NCBI GenBank assembly: GCA_947311315.1
Contig: CAMZKN010000073.1
Location: 1 to 40,719 of the forward strand
From: an uncultured Desulfobulbaceae bacterium
GTDB taxonomy: Bacteria; Desulfobacterota; Desulfobulbia; Desulfobulbales; Desulfocapsaceae
Reading direction: 5' to 3'
Length of the DNA stretch: 40,719 bases
Positions 26,926 through 34,462 of the stretch are shown one piece after another; the stretch's first letter is position 1; every line of letters begins with the position of its first letter. The translations under genes were made by a program, and so were the position numbers. The notes under the pieces were generated by a model. That model saw only the letters and a list, made by a program, of their open reading frames with translations, did no database searches and was not told the origin of the DNA.

Positions 26926-28278
26926 CTCGATTGAATAGAGGTATTGGCCTATGGTGTCGGTGAGGTGATTGGAAGGATTTTCGAATTCGATGCCAATTTT
27001 TGTTTCACTACTGTTGATTTTTAAATTTCTAATGGTACCGTTGACTTTTTGTTCCTCTTTTACTCCGGGCAGAAGACAGTGGAGCATAATTCGTGTATTC
27101 ATTTTGATCTGTGGCAGGTTTGTTCTTTCTTTGTGTTTGATCTGAAAAAGACAGCCGGTGGTATTCAAATCAATCAGTACACCGTATAGTTCCTCTCCAC
27201 CCGGAAGGCGAAAGGTACAGGGAATAAAAATTGAGGATCGTTTGGTCTTCCGCAATTCATGGAAATGGAGCACACCGGGATACTCGATAAAGAGGAGTTT
27301 ATATGGGGGTGAAATGGTTTTGAGGAGTTGGGATTTAAACATCAAAACCCTTCCCCTGTGAGTATATTTAATGAGTATTCGCTGTCTGTCTCCCTTCATT
27401 TGTTTGAGATCTTCCGCCGGTAGAGGGTTTGTCACTATAAGGTAATTATCAGGAGACATGCCGACCAGAGTAGCTTCAAAGAGAGAGTCGAGATGAGGAA
27501 ACTCCAGTTCCATGCGGAAACCGATTTCAAGGGGGATTCGTTTTCCCATCGTTGGTAAGTGGTGTAGCGGGAGTTGATGATTTTTATTTATGGGCAATTG
27601 GGCGATGTGTTTGTCCCGTTCATCTTTGAGGCGTGCGGCCTCGGTGATTATAGTAATAAGAGGTTTGTTGATCTGACGCTTTCGTTGTTTATTGAAAAAA
27701 CGTATTCGGATAACAGCTTCCTGCCATCCCAGGATTATAAGCGCTGCATCTTCGCCTTCGAAATTTTTTGTTTCTGCGCCGATCAGTTGGCCATCTTTGA
27801 TATAGAGAAGCCCTGTATCATTTTTTCGGTTCATCTGCAATGTGCAGGTTTTCCCTTCATTTTCGAGCATTTGTAGAAAGCTGTGGATGGGAATACCTCT
27901 GATCATTCCACTGGTAGCCGTTTGGAGCAGATCTTCTGCGTGCTGTAGAAGGAGTGAGGTGTCAACCGGTTTTTCAAGGCAATGGACGGCGCCATGTCTG
28001 AGCACATCTTCACGTTTTGTGCCATCTTCAGCTGACAGGGCAATACAGGGAACAGAGGGAAATGTGCTGGTGAGTCGGGCAAAATTTTTTAGTTTGTTAC
28101 CAAGGGGAACGGCCAGATCACAGACAACGAGATCTACCTGCTGTTTCGACATAATGGTTATGGCGGCTTTTTCTTCTGTTGCCGTCATGACATTTATTTT
28201 CCATTGCCATTTTTCAAAGAGGTTTACCAGAGCTTTTAATTCGACAACTTCATTTTCTATGATGACAACTGTTTTCAT
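26875..28278 (-). CDS. Response regulator with REC, DUF4388 and PilZ domains
   Basis: The 467-residue protein starts with a receiver domain (VVIIENEV acidic cluster, phospho-acceptor in DLVVCDLAVPL near residue 54, lysine in CLEKPVD). DUF4388 (PatA-type) follows at about 120-215 (IRGIPIHSFLQMLENEGKTCTLQM...GLLYIKDGQLIGAET). Then come a YcgR-like N domain (about 245-340) and a C-terminal PilZ domain with the RKTKR and DLNTTG motifs that bind cyclic di-GMP in this family. It probably links a phosphorelay to c-di-GMP and motility or surface behaviour. The last 16 residues (VTAHRPPIFARSHLPV) are encoded by the mobile element at 26769; removing it and one flanking repeat would give an end of SINS-stop after YSIE. 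Confidence 0.85.
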   Translation of the reverse strand: MKTVVIIENEVVELKALVNLFEKWQWKINVMTATEEKAAITIMSKQQVDLVVCDLAVPLGNKLKNFARLTSTFPSVPCIALSAEDGTKREDVLRHGAVHCLEKPVDTSLLLQHAEDLLQTATSGMIRGIPIHSFLQMLENEGKTCTLQMNRKNDTGLLYIKDGQLIGAETKNFEGEDAALIILGWQEAVIRIRFFNKQRKRQINKPLITIITEAARLKDERDKHIAQLPINKNHQLPLHHLPTMGKRIPLEIGFRMELEFPHLDSLFEATLVGMSPDNYLIVTNPLPAEDLKQMKGDRQRILIKYTHRGRVLMFKSQLLKTISPPYKLLFIEYPGVLHFHELRKTKRSSIFIPCTFRLPGGEELYGVLIDLNTTGCLFQIKHKERTNLPQIKMNTRIMLHCLLPGVKEEQKVNGTIRNLKINSSETKIGIEFENPSNHLTDTIGQYLYSIEVTAHRPPIFARSHLPV

Positions 28279-28442
28279 TTTAAATGAGAAGTGGTTGAGG
28301 TATTTGAGTGGGAAATAATAACTTGGGAAAAAGTTAGTTTTATCAGGGTATCCCGCTTATAAATAATATCATTTTTGAATCTGCTTGTATGCAGGAATCT
28401 AAAAAAATGGTAACAATATTGAAAAAAAATTATAGTTCTTCA

Positions 28443-28451
28443 TGGTATAAG
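28443..28451 (+). promoter_or_regulatory. Possible extended -10 promoter upstream of tgt
   Basis: TGGTATAAG fits the extended -10 pattern TGnTATAAT at 8 of its 9 positions. I see no good -35 at the right distance (a TTGAAA is 21 bp away). If used, the mobile element at 28481 would lie inside the 5' leader of tgt. Confidence 0.3.
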
Positions 28452-28480
28452 GTATCCATTTGGAAGCCAATTTTTAAATC

Positions 28481-28637
28481 GTAACTACTCACAGGCCCCC
28501 CATATTCGCACGGTCACATTTGCCGGTATAGAGGGGCTATAACAGGCAAATGTGCCTGCACGAATATGGAGCACCTGTGAGCAGTTACAGTTCAGAGGTA
28601 ATAAAAACATAGAGTTATGAACTCCGTGAGTAGTTAC
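28481..28637 (+). mobile_element. Palindromic non-autonomous element, copy 3 (157 bp)
   Basis: It runs from GTAACTACTCAC to GTGAGTAGTTAC and is flanked by a perfect 8-bp direct repeat TTTAAATC (28473-28480 and 28638-28645). The first 108 bp are a nested near-palindrome whose inner arm ends GAGCAGTTAC at 28588; a 49-bp tail with a further small palindrome (GAGTT-ATG-AACTC) ends with the third terminal sequence. It sits 23 bp before the tgt start codon in the same direction as copy 1. No coding capacity. Confidence 0.92.
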
Positions 28638-28642
28638 TTTAA

Positions 28643-29779
<1,137 letters not shown>

Positions 29780-29887
29780 TTACCATGCACTCAACTTTTA
29801 GTGCCTTACTGCTAAAACCTGTAATAAAAAAGAGAAAATTCAGAATTGATTTAAAATTGTGCCGGTAATTTAAGCACCAAGGCACTT

Positions 29888-29945
29888 ATACCCCCTTGTG
29901 GGGTATTCAACATGTAAAAAACTCCCGGTGGAGCAGATTTTACAT
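29888..29945 (+). promoter_or_regulatory. Two adjacent hairpins in the yajC leader
   Basis: A 7-bp stem ATACCCC/GGGGTAT with a 5-nt loop (29888-29906) is followed directly by a second stem with outer arms ATGTAAAA/TTTTACAT and inner arms CTCC/GGAG (29912-29945). Neither is followed by a T-tract, so they are not simple terminators. They end 29 bp before the yajC ATG and may be a cis-acting RNA structure or operators. The role is unknown. Confidence 0.35.
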
Positions 29946-29974
29946 ACATCCGTTACTTTTTTGGAGGACTTAAT

Positions 29975-30325
29975 ATGGTAGGAATTGCCCATGCTGCAGG
30001 ACCGGCAATTGGTGGAGGTGCCGGTGGATTTGCTTCGTTTATCCCGCTTATACTCATCTTTGTGGTGTTTTACTTTTTACTTATCAGGCCACAGCAGAAA
30101 CAGGCCAAGCAACACCAGGCCTTCTTGAATGATTTGAAAAAAGGTAATCGTATTGTCACCAAAGGTGGATTACACGGCGTTATCACGGGTATAAAAGATT
30201 CTGTAATAACCCTGGAAATTGCAAAAGATGTGGAAGTAAAAGTTTCCCGTGACTCTGTTGGTGGTGCCCTTGGTAAAGCTGGTGAGGTTCCAGCTAAAAA
30301 AGCCAAAAAAAGTGCCGGTGGTTGA
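29975..30325 (+). CDS. yajC: Preprotein translocase accessory subunit YajC
   Basis: YajC is a small inner-membrane protein that joins SecDF at the Sec translocon. The 116-residue protein has one N-terminal membrane segment (FIPLILIFVVFYFLLIRP), the signature RPQQKQAKQHQAFLNDLKKGNRIVTKGGLHGVI, and a lysine-rich tail. TTGGAGGACTTAAT gives a strong ribosome site. The usual downstream genes secD and secF are not here; a terminator and rnhA follow instead. Confidence 0.95.
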   Translation: MVGIAHAAGPAIGGGAGGFASFIPLILIFVVFYFLLIRPQQKQAKQHQAFLNDLKKGNRIVTKGGLHGVITGIKDSVITLEIAKDVEVKVSRDSVGGALGKAGEVPAKKAKKSAGG

Positions 30326-30367
30326 GGCATCGGAGGCTGTTGAAATCTACAGGTTGTAGAAAATATT

Positions 30368-30407
30368 AAAGCCGGATTGCCGTGTGGCATTCCGGCTTTT
30401 TCTTTTT
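30368..30407 (+). terminator. Rho-independent terminator of yajC
   Basis: AAAGCCGGA-T-TGCC pairs with GGCA-T-TCCGGCTTT around a GTGT loop, with a single T-T mismatch in the stem, followed by a run of T interrupted by one C. It ends only about 13 bp before the rnhA start codon. Confidence 0.85.
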
Positions 30408-30419
30408 GAAAGTGTACTT

Positions 30420-31115
30420 ATGGCAAAGAAAAAATTTTATGCGGTCGCCGTTGGTCGTGAATGTGGAATCTTTACGGATTGGGCTACGGCTGAAAAGCAG
30501 GTGAAGGGATTTCCAGCGGCGAAGTTCAAAAGTTTTCCCAGTGAAAAACAAGCGAAAGAATGGCTGACAAATCCGGTATATGCTACAAAAAAGAGATCCG
30601 CGAAAGAAAACGATAAACCGAGTGTTTTTTACAGAGCAGAGCCGGGCGAAATAACAATCTACACGGATGGTGGTGCGCTGAATAATCCGGGTCCCGGAGG
30701 TTACGGTGTTGTTATTGCAGAAGATGATAAGGTACGGGAGCTGAGTGGTGGCTTTCGCTTAACCACCAATAACAGAATGGAGATGATGGCAGCTATTGTG
30801 GCTCTGACGGAAGTGCAGGCTTGTGATAAACGGATAAGACTTTTTTCCGATTCCAGCTACCTTGTTAATGGTATTACCAAAGGCTGGGTTCAAAAATGGC
30901 AGAAGAATGGCTGGATAAAGTCTGATGGAATGCCCGTTTCAAATATTGACCTCTGGACACAGTTGATTGAGTTGAATACTAATCTTGATGTGACGTTTTT
31001 CTGGGTGAAAGGACATGCAGGCAATGAAGGAAATGAACGTTGTGACAGGCTGGCAGTCGCCGCTGCAAAGCAATCTCCTCAGGTTGTGGATGTCGGATAC
31101 GAAGGCGTGAGGTAA
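30420..31115 (+). CDS. rnhA: Ribonuclease H1 with N-terminal hybrid-binding domain
   Basis: RNase HI cleaves the RNA strand of RNA-DNA hybrids. The 231-residue protein starts with the RNA-DNA hybrid-binding (viroplasmin-like) domain, KKKFYAVAVGRECGIFTDWATAEKQVKGFPAAKFKSF, which raises processivity in this family. The catalytic domain follows from about residue 75 with the four acidic residues in TDGGALNNPGPGGYG, NRMEMMAAI, FSDSSYLVNG and GNEGNERCDRLA. I chose the ATG at 30420, which begins the hybrid-binding domain; an upstream in-frame ATG lies inside the yajC terminator. The ribosome site is weak (GAAAGTG). Confidence 0.93.
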   Translation: MAKKKFYAVAVGRECGIFTDWATAEKQVKGFPAAKFKSFPSEKQAKEWLTNPVYATKKRSAKENDKPSVFYRAEPGEITIYTDGGALNNPGPGGYGVVIAEDDKVRELSGGFRLTTNNRMEMMAAIVALTEVQACDKRIRLFSDSSYLVNGITKGWVQKWQKNGWIKSDGMPVSNIDLWTQLIELNTNLDVTFFWVKGHAGNEGNERCDRLAVAAAKQSPQVVDVGYEGVR

Positions 31116-31140
31116 AAAACCGGACACGGGAGTACGGTAG

Positions 31141-32529
31141 ATGATATGGAATTTCATACTCTATTTGTTGTACGGGCTGGCGTTTTTTACCTTGGGAGTG
31201 GCTATCCTCTCCAGGGATATTCGTCTGAGTGAGCTTGGCATTGCCAGAATTATCTGGCTTCTCGCTGCTTTTGGTATTATCCATGGTTTCCATGAATGGC
31301 TGGAGTTGCTGGAGCAACTGGCACCGGAAGTGAAAACGTATTCATTTGCTCTGTTTCGTCTGGCTGTTGTCAGTATTTCTTTTCTGTTTCTCCTCTATTT
31401 TGGTCTGTTTTTAAATATTATTACTCTCTACGGAGACAATGCCCTGCAGACCACGCCTAAGATGGTAAAGGCACTTGTCGGTGTTTCAGCACTGTTGCTC
31501 ATTCTCGTTGCGGCCTCTTTTGATGTTGGAACGGGGAAAGATATAAATACACGTATATTTGTAGCTTTTCCAGGTGGTTTGCTGTCGGGTATCGGCCTGG
31601 TTATTTATTCGAGAACTGTGCTGGCTTTTTCTAAAAACGTGGCACTCAATTTCATTCTGGCCGGTACGTTCATGGTCAGCTACGCTTTTATGACCGGTGT
31701 TGTTCATTCACATGCTATAATACCTTTTCTCGGTATCAAGGTCGTGTTTTTTAGAGGTTTGAGTGCCTTTCTGGTGATGTTTTTTACTATTCGGGCATTA
31801 TCCGTATTTAGTCTGGAACAGCGTGAGTTGATCAATGAGCAGTTGTTGCGTTTTTCGCAGTCAGAGAAATTAACTTCCATGGGGATACTGGCTGCAGGCA
31901 TTGCCCACGAGATCAACAATCCATTAACTAACGTTTCCCTTAACGTTGAGATGCTGAAAGATCTGGTTGAGCGAAATGCAAAGGTTGATAAAAAGCTGAA
32001 TGCTATTGAGCGAAATGTTGAAAGGGCTTCGCGGATAGCAAAAGAGTTGTTGCATTTTTCCCGGGAAAAAGAGACATCGCTGGAACGTATTAATATAAAC
32101 GACGTTATTGAAAGCACGAAAAACCTGCTTAACAATCAGCCTCTTAATGGTATTATCCAGTTGAGAATGCAAAGTGTTCCGCAGGTTTTAGGCATCTCGT
32201 GGAAACTTGAAGAAGTTTTTATCAACGTGCTGATGAACAGTATAGATGCCTGCACAAAAGAAGACAGTATTGAGATTGAAACATTTCAGGATGGAAACAG
32301 TGTTGTTGTTGAGTTCACTGATACAGGTTCAGGGATTGGAGAAGAAGATATTCTAAAGGTGTTTGATCTGTTTTACACCACAAAAGAAATCGGCAAAGGT
32401 ACGGGGCTTGGTTTGTCAGTGTGTTATAATATAATAAAGCAGCATGGCGGCGAGATCTCTCTTCTCAGTAGCAAGCAGGGTGGGACAATTGTGACGATAA
32501 CTTTTCCGGTGGCCTCTGATGACAGCTGA
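31141..32529 (+). CDS. Membrane sensor histidine kinase
   Basis: The 462-residue protein has about seven hydrophobic segments in its first 225 residues with very short loops, no periplasmic sensor domain, then a coiled linker and a HisKA domain with the phospho-acceptor in GILAAGIAHEINNPLTNVSLN near residue 255. The HATPase_c domain shows N (NVLMNSIDAC), G1 (TDTGSGIGEED) and G2 (GKGTGLGLSVCYNI) boxes. The signal is unknown; a membrane-embedded sensor is implied. The stop overlaps the ATG of the response regulator by 11 nt, so the two form a two-component pair. Confidence 0.9.
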   Translation: MIWNFILYLLYGLAFFTLGVAILSRDIRLSELGIARIIWLLAAFGIIHGFHEWLELLEQLAPEVKTYSFALFRLAVVSISFLFLLYFGLFLNIITLYGDNALQTTPKMVKALVGVSALLLILVAASFDVGTGKDINTRIFVAFPGGLLSGIGLVIYSRTVLAFSKNVALNFILAGTFMVSYAFMTGVVHSHAIIPFLGIKVVFFRGLSAFLVMFFTIRALSVFSLEQRELINEQLLRFSQSEKLTSMGILAAGIAHEINNPLTNVSLNVEMLKDLVERNAKVDKKLNAIERNVERASRIAKELLHFSREKETSLERININDVIESTKNLLNNQPLNGIIQLRMQSVPQVLGISWKLEEVFINVLMNSIDACTKEDSIEIETFQDGNSVVVEFTDTGSGIGEEDILKVFDLFYTTKEIGKGTGLGLSVCYNIIKQHGGEISLLSSKQGGTIVTITFPVASDDS

Positions 32530-33175
32530 AACTATTATGGTAATTGATGATGACCAGGATCTTCGCGAGAGCATTGTCGAAATTCTTGATCATGATGGTT
32601 TTAAGGCGATTGGGTTTGAAACAGCAGAACTGGCACTCCGGGAAATAAAGAGTCTGGTTCCTGAGCTTGTTGTTGTGGATAATATGATGCCCGGCATGGG
32701 TGGTATGGGGTTGATGGCCTTACTCAAAAGAAATCACCCCGATATTAAAATCATTATGATCACAGCATTTTCAACCGTTGATAACGCGGTAGCGGCCATG
32801 AAAGGGGGTGCTGATGACTACCTGGCCAAACCATTTAAACGGGAAGAACTGCTCATGGCCGTAAAGTGTAACCTGGAAACACTGAAGTTTGAGCAGAAGA
32901 TGATCGAGGCCGGTATGGATGATGCGTTTGCCTGTCTGGCAAATCAGATACGAAGACAGATTCTGGTAACACTGGCCGGCAAAAAAGAGATGCGTTTTAT
33001 GGATATTACCCGCCATCTGGGGATCAGTGATCACACAAAAGTGAATTTTCATTTAAAAAATCTTAAAAACAATAACCTTGTCTCGCAGGATCGGGTAAAA
33101 GCCTATCATTTAACCCGGCAGGGCGAAAAAATGGTTGATTGTCTCCATCTTCTTTCAAAGAGAATTGTTCAGTAA
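32519..33175 (+). CDS. Response regulator with ArsR-like winged-helix output domain
   Basis: The 218-residue protein has a receiver domain at residues 1-120 (VIDDDQD acidic pocket, phospho-acceptor in LVVVDNMMPGMGG near residue 55, ITAFS, and lysine in YLAKPFKREEL). After a short helical linker, residues about 140-215 (DDAFACLANQIRRQILVTLAGKKEMRFMDITRHLGISDHTKVNFHLKNL...AYHLTRQGEKM) have the pattern of an ArsR/MarR-type winged helix. This is less common than OmpR, NarL or NtrC output domains. It overlaps the kinase gene. Targets are unknown; the next gene downstream, a haem-domain protein, is a candidate. Confidence 0.85.
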   Translation: MTAETIMVIDDDQDLRESIVEILDHDGFKAIGFETAELALREIKSLVPELVVVDNMMPGMGGMGLMALLKRNHPDIKIIMITAFSTVDNAVAAMKGGADDYLAKPFKREELLMAVKCNLETLKFEQKMIEAGMDDAFACLANQIRRQILVTLAGKKEMRFMDITRHLGISDHTKVNFHLKNLKNNNLVSQDRVKAYHLTRQGEKMVDCLHLLSKRIVQ

Positions 33176-33333
33176 AATAAGCAAATTATATTTTTCTGTG
33201 AAGTAGAGTTCACAGAAGACCTCCATTGTGTGTTGAACAATTATCTGGAAGCATTGTTATTCTACTCCTACAATGTATCACGTAAGGATTGTGATGTTAA
33301 TGCAGGATAACCCTGAATACAGAGGAGGAGTGT

Positions 33334-34158
33334 ATGAAAACAATTGGAATTATAGGTATCGCCGCAATGTGTGCTCTTAGTACGTCCGCGTTCGGAGCTG
33401 ATCAGACGCTGGTAAGTACTAAGGCTGGTTCCGCAATCGTTTTGGATGGTATGGCCGATAAGGCCTGGGATGCTGCCAAGGCAATTACTGTCACCGTTGA
33501 TGAAACACCGTATGAGCCAAACAATGGTTATGGTGGGATGCAGAAAACCGATGTCCATATCAAATCGCTGTACGATGATAAAAACGTCTATTTTCTGATT
33601 ACCTATAAAGACCCAACGAAGAGCCTTGCTCGTTTTCCATGGGTAAAACAGGAAGATGGAAGCTGGAAGAAGTTAAAAAAGAAAGACAGCACCGGTCATG
33701 ACAATACCTATTACGAAGATAAACTGGCCATATTCTGGAATATCAGTACAAAAGGTTTTGAGGAAGATGGTTGTATGATTGCCTGTCATCTCGATGAACC
33801 TGGCGATAAATCCGCCGGTCGTAAATACACTGCTTCCGCCGATGAAACCATCGATATGTGGCATGCCAAGTATGTCCGTTCTCTGCCGATGGGAATGTTT
33901 GATGACCAATACGTCAACAACAACACCGATCCAAAGAAGAATAAGGGGTGGGGGCGAAAAGGTGATACCGGGAAAGGTGGTTACAAGAATAACGACAGTG
34001 CAGATAAGTCCACTCCGAAGTTTATGAATTTAAAACCTACTGCGGATGAACTCTATTACGTTATCCCGAGTAAGAAGGTGCCGTTTGTTGATACTTTCAA
34101 AACGGGCGATATCCTTCCCGGGATTGATATTGCTCCGATGATGGGGGGGCCGTGCTGA
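33334..34158 (+). CDS. Exported haem-binding protein, ethylbenzene-dehydrogenase type (frameshifted 3' end)
   Basis: The frame has a clear signal peptide (MKTIGIIGIAAMCALSTSAFGA), so it acts in the periplasm. The mature region resembles the haem b/c domain of ethylbenzene-dehydrogenase-like proteins: VLDGMADKAWDAAK, VHIKSLYDDKNVYFLITYKDPT, and a cysteine motif CMIACH (147-152), which is CX3CH rather than the usual CXXCH. AGGAGG precedes the ATG. The frame stops at 34158 right after a run of seven G (34143-34149); with one G fewer it would continue in family-like sequence to 34363 and give 342 residues. A true frameshift, slippage, phase variation or a sequencing error are all possible. Confidence 0.75.
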   Translation: MKTIGIIGIAAMCALSTSAFGADQTLVSTKAGSAIVLDGMADKAWDAAKAITVTVDETPYEPNNGYGGMQKTDVHIKSLYDDKNVYFLITYKDPTKSLARFPWVKQEDGSWKKLKKKDSTGHDNTYYEDKLAIFWNISTKGFEEDGCMIACHLDEPGDKSAGRKYTASADETIDMWHAKYVRSLPMGMFDDQYVNNNTDPKKNKGWGRKGDTGKGGYKNNDSADKSTPKFMNLKPTADELYYVIPSKKVPFVDTFKTGDILPGIDIAPMMGGPC

Positions 34159-34363
34159 TATTCTTGCCAGAAATCATTATGACAATGGTGTATGGACTCT
34201 CGAGGTGATGAGAGCTCTTCAAACTGAAGGCAAAGATGTAGAAACCCAGGATGTACAATTTGTCGATATGAGTAAAAAATATCCTTTTGGTATTGCTGTT
34301 TTTGATAATACCCAGATAAATCATCTCTTTCATACAGAGACACTGGAAATGAAGTTTCAATAG
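34159..34363 (+). other. Out-of-frame 3' part of the haem-binding protein gene
   Basis: Read one base earlier, from within the G7 run, the sequence continues GGRADILARNHYDNGVWTLE and on to AVFDNTQINHLFHTETLEMKFQ followed by TAG at 34361-34363. The segments YDNGVWTLEVMRALQT and FGIAVFDN fit the C-terminal end of ethylbenzene-dehydrogenase-type haem domains, so this stretch is the missing end of the preceding gene rather than a separate one. Confidence 0.75.
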
Positions 34364-34392
34364 TAGTTTTCAATGGCTTTACAGGTATTAAG

Positions 34393-34434
34393 AGGCAGGT
34401 TCTGCGGATGAGCAAGAACCTGCCTTTTCTTTTT
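34393..34434 (+). terminator. Rho-independent terminator after the haem-protein gene
   Basis: AGGCAGGTTCT (34393-34403) pairs perfectly with its complement AGAACCTGCCT (34415-34425), loop 11 nt, followed by TTTTCTTTTT. It lies 30 bp past the restored stop at 34363, which supports 34363 as the true gene end. Confidence 0.85.
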
Positions 34435-34462
34435 GTGAATCAGCTTTTGCTGCCTGGTGATG

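Noticed and set aside
18720..28637. The palindromic repeats as a CRISPR array, REP elements or tRNA-like RNAs
   Set aside because: Copies are kilobases apart, in both orientations, far longer than REP units, and two have perfect target duplications. No tRNA features or spacer arrays are seen.
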